This document shows positions 35,727-45,196 of a DNA stretch of 64,000 nt, one piece after another. Under the pieces are notes generated by a model. That model did not search any database. It was not told where the DNA came from and saw only the letters and a list, made by a program, of their open reading frames with translations. The stretch is taken from NCBI GenBank assembly GCA_965247505.1, contig OZ252020.1:4216001-4280000 (forward strand), read 5' to 3'. The position numbers were made by a program, and so were the translations under genes. Each line of letters opens with the position of its first letter. Position 1 is the first letter of the stretch. Origin of the DNA: CAIYRG01 sp965247505. Lineage in GTDB: Bacteria; Pseudomonadota; Alphaproteobacteria; Micropepsales; Micropepsaceae.

Positions 35727-38700
35727 ATGAATTCAGGAGCTTCTAGGGTACGTGGTTCGCGCGCGTCTAATCTCGCTGCGCTTTTAGGTACCGCGTCATT
35801 CGTCGCGATTGGGAGCGGCGCGGCGCAAGCTCAGGTAGCGGAAGTCGTGATCACAGGTTCGTTGATCGCCGGTGCTGGTGCTGTCGGCGTTCCGGTTACC
35901 GCGGTGGGCGAGGCAGAATTCATAGAACAGGGTGCCATTACCGTTGCGGACATGCTCTACAGCGTGCCCTCGGTCGAGGTCGATGCGACACTGACGTCTC
36001 TACGTGGTGGCGGTACGACCGGTTATGGCCAAGACGTTGCCATTCATGGCTTCTCGGGCTCCGGCGGCGACGCTATCACCCTGTTGACCATCAATAACCG
36101 TCGTTGGCCAATTCAAGGCCATGGCGGCGACACGGTCGACCCCTCGATTATCCCCCAGCTAGCGGTCGAGCGTATTGATATTCTGACAGCAGGTGCCTCT
36201 GCGGTTTATGGTTCGGACGCCATTGTCGGTGTTATCAACGTCATCTTGAAGCGCAACTTCGAAGGCTCGGTCAGCCAGGTCAACATCTCGACCCCGGTTC
36301 ATATCAGTCAAGGCTTTAAGGTTGCTGCGAGCCATCTCCACGGCATCAGCTGGGATACGGGTAACATCACCCTGACGGGTGAAGCCTATTTCCACCAACG
36401 CGTCCGCGCCTCGGCCATTGGTCGCGACAAATACACCACCAATTTTTCCGATTTTATTGGTTTTGACCCAACGCCGACCGCATTGAGCCATCCTGGCATC
36501 ATCATGCTTGGCCGCCCCCGGTCTCCGGATGACGATGCGGTATCCGGTGACACGCCGGGTGGCAACCTCACCGACAACCCCAATTTCTACTCGGCATACC
36601 CCAATGGTACCCCGGACGGCTTCAATGCCGTCAACGGGACGCGTTTTTGCTCAAATTGTTACAGCCTGCCGCATGGCATCGGCCAGGTATACGACGATTC
36701 GCCCGAACCGGCAGGAAATTGGACTGCCATCGCGGCCAATAAATGGACTATTGGGCAGCGCAATGAAGAGAACCAGCGGATCAATTACGACGATAGCTGG
36801 GCGCTTCCGCAACAAAACCGCGAGGCCTTTGTCGGCACGCTCAACCAGGTTTTGACAGACGATTTATTTGGCCTGGGCGAAGTGGAACTTCACGGCACGA
36901 TGTTCTACTCCAACCGTAAAGGCCAGATGCATTTCGGCATCAACACCAATAGTGGTAACTCGCGCGAACACGCGTCTTTCCGCAGAGCGGATAGAGGCGT
37001 GATAGTACCCTACGAAGACGACGGGCTGGAAAAGGCCAACCCCTATATTCCGACGGGCATCATAGCCGCATTGCAAGCCAACCGGCAGGCTCATACGGAT
37101 TATTTCTTCGAGCAGGAACTCGACGATCTTTACAATGACTCATTTGACGATTGGATTTCCAATTATGCGTTGGATCCCGACAATCCGACCGCGGGCGAGC
37201 TTGAGGACGCTAAGGCGTCTGGTCTCGACGAAAGGAACGACGCGGATAATCGTGCCGCCGCCTTGACCGCCGCGGCGCGTTCTTCGAGCCGTGATGACGA
37301 CCTTATGGTGCAAATTAATGCGACACCGTTCTTAGGCAGTTCGTCGCGTATCAATTTTGAAAATATCGCCACCCGTTATGAATTCGGGTTTAACTTCAAC
37401 AGCCTGCCACTTGGCTGGATCGGCGACGTTTTCTATTCGATGAGTAACGAGCAGAGCAACACGCGTTCCACCGCGATGATCAACAGAGATCGTGCTCATG
37501 CGGCTGTGGGCAATGAGATCGGCGATGAGTTCCCATTTCAGGCATACACCAAACCGGACGATGTTCCTTTTCTGAACCTCTTCTGCGATGCACTCACACA
37601 TGGAACGGCTTGTAACGCGCAAAAGACACTGGATTACATCGGTGGTTCGCGTCTTCAGCAAAATCAGTGGCGCATTCGCCAGTTAGGAGCTAATTTCTCC
37701 GGACCGTTATACGAAATTCCCTCGGGTGAGATCCTCGCCGGTCTTAGTACCGAGCACACTTCGCAGCATTTCTGGTTCAGAGATACTTCCAATCATGGGA
37801 CTGCCCACGGTCAGTCCCTTCCCTCTGAAGAGCTTGAAATCGCAACTCGCGTCGCGCATGCCTTCTTCGGTCAGTTGAACATTCCAGTATTGGGCGGGGA
37901 CTGGTCGATCCCAGGATTTGTCGAAGGTCTCGATGTCGAGCTCGGCTATCGCGTCGATAAATACGACTTCCAAGATTCGTACATTAAGACACCGAAAGTT
38001 CAGGCGACATTGCTTCTCGGCCAAGGTATTTCGCTCCGTGGTGCGTGGGGCAAGTCCTTCCGTGCTCCGGGTTTCAGCCAGTCTGGGTCGACCGCTGGCT
38101 CGCGCGCCTTAGGGGTCAACCGCTTGGGCGGTGCCGGTAGCGACAACATCTTATTTGACTGTAGTAATGAGGATAATTCTACGCCTTCGGGAACAGCGGC
38201 TCCGGGATCGGCAACGGCGCTGATGAATCCGAGCTGCCTTATCGGTTCTGGGGACGCTGCATTCTTCGCACCGGCTGTCATTGATCTTGCCGGCGGCTCC
38301 GGCCTTGGCGATTATGCCCGCGGGCTCCCGGAGTCTTTGCGTCCGGGCGGACCACCTAAGGGCTTGGGCCCGGAAACTGCGGAGCAATATGTCTTTGGCT
38401 TTAATATCGCACCTCTCGATGGCATTTTTGCCGGTCTCAACTTTGATGTTTCCTATTTCACCATCAAAATCTCCGACACCATCCGTGGCGACAACTCCGG
38501 TGGCGGGGATCCCGACAATGCTCTGTCGCGGCATCTCTGGATTGTCCGCCCATCGCGTGTTGGAGGTGTCTTAGACAACGGCCAAGGTGATTCCGAATTC
38601 GATGCAATCGTCACAGCGCTTGGGGCTCTGCCGGCAGCCACCGCGACCTTTGATAGGTTCGCTAAGACGGAAGCCATCACGGATGGCGCCAATGCCAACC

Positions 38701-39341
38701 TTGGGTTCATTGAGTTTAGCGGTATCGACTATAGTTTCCGCTATGATTGGGACATGGGCAATTTGGGCTCATTCCATGTTGGAAACGCCGGCTATTACGA
38801 ACTCAATTCTCGGGCACAAGCCAACGAGGAGGTGCCGGTTGAATCGGACTATGACGGCTTTATCGACGAGAACGGTGTACGCCAGGGTGAGAATTCAGGC
38901 TCCCGTCTACAGCGTGTTCGCAGTCGTGCCGGCTGGACCAACGGCACCTGGAGCACGACATTCTTCGCTACCACGAGATTCCATCAGGCTCCGAGCACCG
39001 GCCTCAGGCTGCCCAACTGTTTCTGGCAGACCGGGTTCGGCACAGGCGATTGCTATTCCGGCTCACCTTACTATCCGCAGGAGAATCCCGAAGGAGGCTT
39101 TTACAATACGTCTCCGGGCTGGACGCAGTTTGATGTCAACTTCTCCTACAATACCGGGATGATGCCCACGAACTCGTATCTGCAAAACTTGAACATTTCT
39201 CTGACCGTCAACAATTTCCTTGATGCAGATCCTCCATTCACGTTCAACTCGCGCGGCAGGGCCCGCGAAATCCGCGCATTTGACACGCGCTTCTCCGAAC
39301 TCGGACGTGTTGTCAGCCTTTCCCTTACCAAGACCTGGTAA
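35727..39341 (+). CDS. TonB-dependent outer-membrane receptor, paralogue 2
   Basis: 1,204 residues, with the same signal peptide, TonB-box-like EVVITGSLI, plug (ADMLYSVPSVEVD, VERIDILTAGASAVYGSDAI) and C-terminal SLTKTW as paralogue 1. Long blocks agree almost base for base with paralogue 1 (for instance 36690-36980 against 30400-30690), while others differ strongly, such as DRGVIVPYEDDGLEKANPY against DRGASVSLDNPY and the segment after DCSNED. The differing parts are likely outer loops that touch the ligand, so the pair may take up two related substrates. The oxygenase-like genes start about 400 bp downstream on the same strand. Ligand unknown. Confidence 0.92.
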   Translation: MNSGASRVRGSRASNLAALLGTASFVAIGSGAAQAQVAEVVITGSLIAGAGAVGVPVTAVGEAEFIEQGAITVADMLYSVPSVEVDATLTSLRGGGTTGYGQDVAIHGFSGSGGDAITLLTINNRRWPIQGHGGDTVDPSIIPQLAVERIDILTAGASAVYGSDAIVGVINVILKRNFEGSVSQVNISTPVHISQGFKVAASHLHGISWDTGNITLTGEAYFHQRVRASAIGRDKYTTNFSDFIGFDPTPTALSHPGIIMLGRPRSPDDDAVSGDTPGGNLTDNPNFYSAYPNGTPDGFNAVNGTRFCSNCYSLPHGIGQVYDDSPEPAGNWTAIAANKWTIGQRNEENQRINYDDSWALPQQNREAFVGTLNQVLTDDLFGLGEVELHGTMFYSNRKGQMHFGINTNSGNSREHASFRRADRGVIVPYEDDGLEKANPYIPTGIIAALQANRQAHTDYFFEQELDDLYNDSFDDWISNYALDPDNPTAGELEDAKASGLDERNDADNRAAALTAAARSSSRDDDLMVQINATPFLGSSSRINFENIATRYEFGFNFNSLPLGWIGDVFYSMSNEQSNTRSTAMINRDRAHAAVGNEIGDEFPFQAYTKPDDVPFLNLFCDALTHGTACNAQKTLDYIGGSRLQQNQWRIRQLGANFSGPLYEIPSGEILAGLSTEHTSQHFWFRDTSNHGTAHGQSLPSEELEIATRVAHAFFGQLNIPVLGGDWSIPGFVEGLDVELGYRVDKYDFQDSYIKTPKVQATLLLGQGISLRGAWGKSFRAPGFSQSGSTAGSRALGVNRLGGAGSDNILFDCSNEDNSTPSGTAAPGSATALMNPSCLIGSGDAAFFAPAVIDLAGGSGLGDYARGLPESLRPGGPPKGLGPETAEQYVFGFNIAPLDGIFAGLNFDVSYFTIKISDTIRGDNSGGGDPDNALSRHLWIVRPSRVGGVLDNGQGDSEFDAIVTALGALPAATATFDRFAKTEAITDGANANLGFIEFSGIDYSFRYDWDMGNLGSFHVGNAGYYELNSRAQANEEVPVESDYDGFIDENGVRQGENSGSRLQRVRSRAGWTNGTWSTTFFATTRFHQAPSTGLRLPNCFWQTGFGTGDCYSGSPYYPQENPEGGFYNTSPGWTQFDVNFSYNTGMMPTNSYLQNLNISLTVNNFLDADPPFTFNSRGRAREIRAFDTRFSELGRVVSLSLTKTW

Positions 39342-39371
39342 TGCTTAAGCGTAAGATTGTTGAATAGTTTC

Positions 39372-39405
39372 AGGCCGCGATCCGAAAGGCTTGCGGCCTT
39401 TCTCT
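39372..39405 (+). terminator. Rho-independent terminator of receptor 2
   Basis: GGCCGC...GCGGCC stem with a 13-15-base loop followed by TTTCTCTTTT, in the same position as the terminator of receptor 1. The right arm differs (GGCTTGCGGCC), so the stem here is shorter. Confidence 0.8.
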
Positions 39406-39728
39406 TTTGCGCCTTGTTTGGTTGGTCTGCGAAAAAAAACTCTCGGCGCCAAAGCCGTTGGCAACTAATGTTGGAAATCTCTTTGCCGGAGACGGCAGCT
39501 ATATGGCAGGCTATTTGGAAACGGCTTTGAGTGCCCCGGCAAGACCCGCAGGTGTCGCTCTATGGGGTCCATGAAAAAACACCCAGGATGACAATGTCCG
39601 AAAAAGTATCGCTGTCGAGCTAGAAATGACGTTGCTCTATGAGGCAGGCGTCCCTCGTATATTTGTCAGGGTTTTACCTCTTCGTTATATGAGGTAATTC
39701 TAGGGCAACGCATAGTCCAGAAACTCCG
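39406..39728. other. Intergenic stretch before the first oxygenase pair
   Basis: No gene seen. Its last part (TTATATGAGGTAATTCT at about 39683-39699) resembles the stretch before the second oxygenase pair (CATATGAGGTATTACT near 45140), so the duplicated unit includes some upstream sequence and perhaps a promoter. Confidence 0.4.
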
Positions 39729-40367
39729 ATGCATGGATGGCTCTTGGTAGTTGAGGAAATACATCTTTTTGGCGTTCCCGTTGCGAAAGTGGCAGTGCAT
39801 GAGACACTGGCTCTCAAAGAACAATATTTGTCTGAAATATTGCGGCGCTATGAGGCAGATTCACTAAAAAAGGCACCCGACTATGAGAGTGACAGAATTC
39901 ACACCAGCTTCGGATTGGAAAACGAAGAGCAGGTGATTCATCCGATGCCTGCCACCTATGACCAGCTAATGCGGCGGTTCGTCGGTTCGGATCACTTCCA
40001 TGCACTCGTTTGGCACAGCGTCTACTGGTCGGGTCGCGAATACCAGGAACGACGTCACCAATTACCCGGTCATTTTTCGTTTATGCACTTTCTTGCCTTT
40101 GATCCTGCAGAGCACAAGCGACCCATCTTTTACTCTCCGGATGAATTAACGAGGCTCCACTGCCATGATTCCATGCAGCCTGAGGCCTGGTCTGATGAGG
40201 CAAAAATCGATTTCTACGCAGGTGATGCCTTGGTCTTTCCTGCTTATTTGGAATACGCGATCCCACCGGGGGACTACAAGAACCCCATGATCATCGTTTC
40301 CATAAATGTAACCGCGCTCGGGTATGACCAGGGGAACACGCCCAGAGGCTATAATTATGGCGATTAG
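39729..40367 (+). CDS. 2OG-Fe(II) oxygenase-like protein, ligand-poor member (pair 1, first gene)
   Basis: 212 residues from the ATG at 39729; a TTG at 39744 aligns with the start of the sister gene at 45197 and may be the real one. It has the frame of the PF13759/TIGR02466-type oxygenases: WHSVYWSGREYQERRHQLPG, then FMHFLAFD and GDALVFPAYLEYAIPPGDY with VSINV at the end. The places of the metal HxH are R and Q here, the distal His is Tyr (AYLEY) and the Arg expected to bind 2-oxoglutarate is Met (NPMIIVSINV). It is therefore unlikely to be a working oxygenase and may be a partner or substrate-binding subunit. It overlaps the next gene by 11 bp. Confidence 0.75.
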   Translation: MHGWLLVVEEIHLFGVPVAKVAVHETLALKEQYLSEILRRYEADSLKKAPDYESDRIHTSFGLENEEQVIHPMPATYDQLMRRFVGSDHFHALVWHSVYWSGREYQERRHQLPGHFSFMHFLAFDPAEHKRPIFYSPDELTRLHCHDSMQPEAWSDEAKIDFYAGDALVFPAYLEYAIPPGDYKNPMIIVSINVTALGYDQGNTPRGYNYGD

Positions 40368-40947
40368 AACCAAGCGCCTGTTTACGGTTCCAATCAAAAA
40401 AACACGGCTGGCAGAGACTGAAGCTTTAAAGCAGCGGTTCCTGCCGGACATGTTGCAGCGATACAAAGATAGCCCATATGAAAAACCCGACTTCTGGACA
40501 ACGGATCGCATTCATAGCAGCTTTGGCGCGCAGGACAGCAAAAAGCACCCGATCGTTTCCATGCCGGATGAGTATGCTGAGTTTGTGCGCAAAATAATTT
40601 CTCCTTCCCGGTTTGACGTTCAACTTTGGCACAATATCTATTGGACGGGGCAGGAGTACCAAGAGCGGCATCACCACGTACCTTGCCACCTCTCCATGAT
40701 TCATTTTTTGGTTTTCGATAAAGCTGAGCACAAGCCACCAATCTTTTATGATCCCGCGAGACTCACGAAAGCCTCATGCCGACACCAAGGCGTCCCGTCG
40801 GAGTATTGGCGGGAAAAGGATTCGATTGCTGTTGATGAAGGGGACGTTTTAATCTTTCCGTCCTATCTGGTGCACCACGTCCCGCCGGGAATATACAGCA
40901 AGCCTCGGGTTACCGTCTCTATGAACGTGACGTTTCTTGGAGATTGA
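40357..40947 (+). CDS. 2OG-Fe(II) oxygenase-like protein, ligand-complete member (pair 1, second gene)
   Basis: 196 residues from the ATG at 40357, which matches the start of the sister at 45813. It has the family pattern WHNIYWTGQEYQERHHHVPC with HxH near residues 105-107, DPARLTKAS, and the end GDVLIFPSYLVHHVPPG with the distal His near 173 and Arg near 184 in KPRVTVSMNV. That is a full set for Fe(II) and 2-oxoglutarate, so hydroxylation of an unknown substrate is expected. No signal peptide, so cytoplasmic. Its start overlaps the end of the first gene by 11 bp (ATGGCGATTAG), which points to coupled translation and perhaps a heteromeric enzyme. Confidence 0.78.
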   Translation: MAIRTKRLFTVPIKKTRLAETEALKQRFLPDMLQRYKDSPYEKPDFWTTDRIHSSFGAQDSKKHPIVSMPDEYAEFVRKIISPSRFDVQLWHNIYWTGQEYQERHHHVPCHLSMIHFLVFDKAEHKPPIFYDPARLTKASCRHQGVPSEYWREKDSIAVDEGDVLIFPSYLVHHVPPGIYSKPRVTVSMNVTFLGD

Positions 40948-41414
40948 GCCGCGGGCCAGTCTGCACGGTGCGGTCGATGCGTATCATCGCATTCTTAAGC
41001 AACGGAACATTTCTGACGCGAAACAATCCGAAGAACTGTTATTTCTAGCTCATCACCGCGATATGTTCCGGGTGATCTTGGAAATGGAAAATCTACGATA
41101 TACGAACGAGCGACCGCGCAGAAAACGTGACCTCACGGTCTGTCGACACACCTACATTTCCTTCCGGCTGCTCTACGGCGCCAACGCCTATGATATTGCT
41201 AACAACTGCCGGACTGTCAACGGCGGAGCAAAATTAGTCCACCCGGGCGGAGCAAAACTAGTCCACTTAACGTTATGCGGTACGCGGTGTTGGGGGGTTG
41301 TCCCGGTAGTCCATAGGAGGGACCCGCGCTGCTTAGTGTAGCGCTCGCGTTACGCGGAGCGAAGCAGCGTGGGAGGTTCCTGTGGACCCACCGGGTCAAC
41401 CATTGCACCGGCGG

Positions 41415-42185
41415 TTAAGCAGGTATTTTTGGGGATTTCCGCCGTTTTTGGCTTTGGTTGAGACGATAGCTCTCGCCGTTCATTTCCAGGATATGGACAT
41501 GGTGGGTGAGGTGGTCCAGCAAAGCCCCGGTCAGGCGTTCCGAGCCGAATATCTCCGTCCACTCATCGAACGGCAAGTTGGAGGTCACCAGGATCGAGCC
41601 CCGCTCGTAGCGCTGGCTGAAGACTTCGAACAGCAGCTCGGCGCCGGTCTTCGAGAGCGGCACGAAGCCGAGTTCGTCGATGATCAGAAGGTGATGCTTT
41701 GCCAGTTGCTTCTGCAGGCGCAACAGGCGTTTTTCATCCCTGGCCTCCATCAGTTCATGAACCAGGGCAGCGGCCGTGAGGAAGCCGACGGAGAGCCCCT
41801 TTTGGCAGGCCGCCAGACAGAGACCGAGGGCGATATGGGTCTTGCCGGTGCCTGAGTTGCCGAGCGCGATGATATTCTCACGACGCTCGACGTATTCGCA
41901 TCGCGCCAACTCCAGAACCAGCATCTTGTTGAGCGATGCGATGGCCTTGAAGTCGAAGCTGTCGAGGCTTTTGACGGCGGGGAACCTGGCCTGTCTGATC
42001 CGCCGCTCGACCATGCGGCGCTCACGGTCGATCAGTTCCAACTCGGTCAGACGGACAAGATACCGCACATGGTCGGCGCCCTCGGTGGCGCATTGGCGGG
42101 CCAGCTTGTCGTATTCGCGCAGGAACGTCGGCAGTTTCAGGGTCTTGAGGTGATGGGCCAGCAACACTTGCGGCGTATCGGTCAT
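41415..42185 (-). CDS. istB: IS21 helper ATPase IstB
   Basis: 256 residues from the ATG at 42185, which overlaps the stop of istA (ATGA). Walker A in LGNSGTGKTHIALGL, Walker B in HLLIIDELGFVPLS, and the SNLPFDEWTEIFGSERLTGALLDHL end, standard for IstB AAA+ proteins that choose the target and switch on IstA. The gene is complete. Confidence 0.95.
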   Translation of the reverse strand: MTDTPQVLLAHHLKTLKLPTFLREYDKLARQCATEGADHVRYLVRLTELELIDRERRMVERRIRQARFPAVKSLDSFDFKAIASLNKMLVLELARCEYVERRENIIALGNSGTGKTHIALGLCLAACQKGLSVGFLTAAALVHELMEARDEKRLLRLQKQLAKHHLLIIDELGFVPLSKTGAELLFEVFSQRYERGSILVTSNLPFDEWTEIFGSERLTGALLDHLTHHVHILEMNGESYRLNQSQKRRKSPKIPA

Positions 42186-43682
42186 GACGCGCCTCCACCC
42201 AACAAGCTCATATAACTGGCGGCGGCCGTGGTCGCCACGTTGGCCCGAGGCAGGTAGGGATAGATATCCAGGTCGAGTTTGGGCGGGCGTCGCTCGATAC
42301 GGCACAGCACAAGGTGTTTGACGGCGTCGTAGCCGATCGCACCCAGGCGCAGGGCGTCCTTCACCGCGCCGTGAAGCACCTCGAGATCGAAGGTCTCCAG
42401 AAGCCGAAGGACCTGGACGTATTCTCGCTTGCCGGCCTTGCCCATGCGCGCCTCCAGGAGACGGCGCAGGGTTGGGAAGGCATCAGGCAGTTCCCATCCG
42501 GCTAGCGGCGCGGCCTGATCCAGGGCACCGATCTTGTGCTCCAGCAAAGGCAGGTAGTGGATCGGATCGAAGACCATATCTTCCCGGTCGTAGGAACGGG
42601 GGTGTCGGGCAATGATCCCGGTGCCGCAACCGATGACCACCTCGTGGACATAGCCACGGATCCAGACTTCCTGATGGCCGTAGGCGACGGGCACGGAATA
42701 GTCATTCGTCCGGTAGCGCACCAGGGACAGCGAGTTGACCCGCGTGCCCTGCTTGTCGCACGCGTCGAACGGTGCCGGCAGTGGCCTCTTCAACGCTTCG
42801 CGGTCACGCACAAACCGTTCGCCGATGCTCTCGCGGTGGCCGCGCAGGACGTTGCCTTGCCGGTTGCGGCATTGCTCTTCCAGGTGGCCATTGAAGGCGT
42901 CCCAGCTCGCGAACCGGGGAAGCGGCGTCATGAAGTTCCGCCGGGCATAGCCGACCACCCCCTCCACATTGCCTTTGTCGTTACCCTTGCCGGGACGGCC
43001 GTAGCGGTCCTCGAAGAGGTAATGGGACTGCAGCCCGCTGAACGCCCGCGTTCGTTGCCGCGTGCCATCTGACAAGATGCGCGACACCAGACACTTGTCG
43101 TTGTCGTAAAGAATCGATTGGGGAACGCCGCCGAAAAAAACAAAGGCTCTGTTGTGCCCGTCCAGCCAGGCCTCCGTCGCCGCCGCCGGGTAAGGCCGCA
43201 ACGAAGCAGGCATCGCTGTGGGGAAGTGTCATGACGAAAAAATGCGCCCGATACTTGACGCCGGCGATGATCGCATCCGCCTCGCCAAAGTCCGCTTGAG
43301 CATGGCCCGGAGGATGTGACAACGGCACAAACATCTCACGCCGACGAAGGCGCCGTTCCCGAACGTAATCCTTCACGATGGTCTCTTTGCCCGTGAAGCC
43401 ATGTTCGTCGCGAAGGCGCTCGAATATACGCTTCGCCGTGTGGTGCTGCTTACGGTGAACCGTTCGGTCCTCCTCCAGAATACGGTCGATGATATCCGTG
43501 AAGGGGGCCAGTTTCGGGCGTTTCGGTGGCTGGCGTCGCCGATATCCCGGCGGTTCCGAATGCCGCAGCATCTTCCTCACCGTCTCGCGCGCAATGCCAA
43601 ACCGACTTGCCGCCTCTCGCTGGCTCAGACCATCAACATGGCAGGCCAGCCGAACGCGCAGATATAGGTCTACGGTGTACAT
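42182..43682 (-). pseudogene. istA: IS21 transposase IstA, frameshifted
   Basis: Two overlapping frames make one about 500-residue IstA. The first (from 43682) has the HTH VDGLSQREAASRFGIARETV and the start of the rve core (HAQADFGEADAII with the first Asp). The second resumes at AAATEAWLDGHNRAFVFF and has the second Asp in ILYDNDKC and the Glu-bearing GNDKGNVEGVVGYARRNF. An extra T near 43192 (GCCTTACCC for an expected GCCTACCC) shifts the frame between them, so this element cannot move by itself unless the shift is a sequencing error. Confidence 0.87.
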
Positions 43683-43924
43683 CCTTCCGCCTTCCATCTC
43701 AAAAAAGATCGAAGGCTACAGGTGGCAGAGTTTTACTCCGCCCGCGGCTGGGAAATCCCGCCGCTTCCGTGGACTAATTTGTCACCGCCGTTCTCACCGG
43801 ACAAGCACGGCTATGATTGACAAGCATTACGCTCCATTTATAAGTCCAGAATTGACTAAAGGTCTGAATGTAAGGAATTTTCATTGGGAACGATAATGGT
43901 GTGCCCGTGTGTCCAGCCCCATTT

Positions 43925-44760
43925 TCATGGGCCATTTTTCTGTACGGTTTCTGGGACCGGGGGACGCATGTTTAGTGCCTGATGCGGGCGGATATAATTG
44001 TACTGCCTGAGCCACTGATTGATAACGATCTGGGCCTGTTTTGTGGTGGCGAACCACTCGGCGTTGGGGACCTCGTGGCGTAGAGTTCCGTTGAACCGCT
44101 CATTGTAGCCGTTCTCCCATGGTGAACCCGGATAGATCTGAATAGGTTTGCGGTCTCAATGGATCAACGCAACACTAGCGGCAGGCCTCTCTGCCGGGGG
44201 TTAGAACCTCAAAGTCTTTCAGGACCGTTCTTGAGCCGTCCGGCCACTTTTCTCGGATGCGAGAGCGAATAGATCGAAAACACAGCACTCTTCAGAAAGC
44301 GTTATCAGAGCAGGCGTTTGACGTTCCCATTGGAGCTGGGCTGGCAGTGATTCCACGGCCCAGGCTTCTCGTGCAAGGTGAACCACGGACTATGCCTTTG
44401 GCTCGTAAGCACAAACTCAGACTCCTCCGTTTGCGCCAAGGTGTTGCGTCGACCGGTTGAGGCGGCAGTTTTATTCCGACCTTCATCAGCCATTCTTGAA
44501 GAGAGGCGGCGACGAACTCTGGGCCGTTGTCTAAAGGAATGTACTTCGGCTTTCCGTGCCTCAGCAGCAGCGGATACAGCGCCTCCAACACCTCCGCTGA
44601 CCTCATCTTGGTGTTCACGGCCACACATAGGGCCTGACGAGTGTACTCATCCAGAACCGTGAGCATCTTGTAGCTTCGGCCATTGCTCAGCTTGTCGTGA
44701 ACGAAATCGACACTCCAGACATGATTGGTGATAAGGAGCGGAAATTTATGCGGCCGAAAA
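43925..44760 (-). pseudogene. Remnant of an IS3-type orfB, itself interrupted
   Basis: Minus-strand pieces of a DDE transposase of an IS3 group different from the nested copies. The right piece (about 44460-44760) reads HVWSVDFVHDKLSNG, LTVLDEYTRQALCV and YIPLDNGPEFVAASLQEWL; the left piece (43925-44137) reads GSPWENGYNERFNGTLRHEV and QYNYIRPHQALNMRPP to a TGA. About 320 bp of unrelated sequence separate them, and the ends of the element were not found. Not functional. Confidence 0.82.
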
Positions 44761-44859
44761 GTATAGAGTTTCTGAATAGGAAACTGTAGCGACTAAACGC
44801 AATTGCGGCTCAATTAGATCTTTGGAAGCACGATTAGTAATATTGAATTGAAGCCTAAA

Positions 44860-45126
44860 CTAGCGCGCTGGATTTAAGCGCTTAGAATCGGCGCCAGGAA
44901 GCACAAAGTCCGAGAAACTCACTTCGTCCATTTGCAGCAAAATTGTATGGCGAGTGCGGGTCTGAAATGACGTTGCGCGATGCATTAGGTTTCCATCGAA
45001 CACGAGAAGCCGATTGGGCTTCGGCAATATGCCGCGAACCTCCCCATTGACCAGGAGCTGGGTTTCACCATGATCGTCAAAATGCCACGCTTCGGAATCT
45101 ACATATAAAAGGCAAGTAACCGCATT
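44860..45126 (-). pseudogene. C-terminal fragment of a second-type 2OG-Fe(II) oxygenase (prolyl-hydroxylase-like)
   Basis: After an in-frame stop at 45127-45129 the minus strand is open for 88 codons: TCLLYVDSEAWHFDDHGETQ, then RGILPKPNRLLVFDGNLMHR, ATSFQTRTRHTILLQ, and a stop at 44860-44862. The pattern GGET-like HGETQL, PKPNRLLVFDGNLMHRA and the Arg about ten residues after the distal His are the second half of the prolyl 4-hydroxylase-like (2OG-FeII_Oxy_3 type) fold. The first metal motif HxD and the N-terminus are gone. It reads against the tandem pair at 45197, which starts about 70 bp away. Confidence 0.7.
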
Positions 45127-45196
45127 TTACCCCACAGACATATGAGGTATTACTGAAGCAAGGTAACCTCCAAATCTCCTATTCAAGGTCTGCACC

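Larger units (their letters stand above)
41215..43796 (-). mobile_element. IS21-family element
   Basis: 2,582 bp bounded by TGTCAACGGCGG.. and the inverse of TGAGAACGGCGG.., each followed by AAATTAGTCCAC; a second inner repeat (GGCGGAGCAAAACTAGTCCAC-like) follows, as is usual in IS21 ends. A 6-bp target duplication CCGGAC lies at 41209-41214 and 43797-43802. It holds istA and istB on the minus strand. Confidence 0.93.
40958..43896 (+). pseudogene. C-terminal fragment of a tyrosine recombinase, split by IS21
   Basis: Two parts, 40958-41214 and 43803-43896, read as one frame after removing the IS21 element and one CCGGAC. They give LFLAHHRDMFRVILEMENL, then CRHTYISFRLLYGANAYDIA and NNCRTSTAMIDKHYAPFI, the C-terminal catalytic part of a site-specific recombinase with the box-II His in RHT and the nucleophile Tyr in KHYAP. 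The N-terminal two thirds are absent: the fragment starts directly after the GAGCCGCGGG that also follows the second oxygenase pair, so that point is a rearrangement joint. It is a trace of an integrated element within the island. Confidence 0.82.

Noticed and set aside
29432..39341. Long direct repeats suggesting a CRISPR or satellite array
   Set aside because: They are two paralogous receptor genes; no short evenly spaced repeats with unique spacers occur anywhere in the window.
42536..43072. 178-codon plus-strand frame in IS21
   Set aside because: Antisense to istA, which has its catalytic blocks on the other strand.
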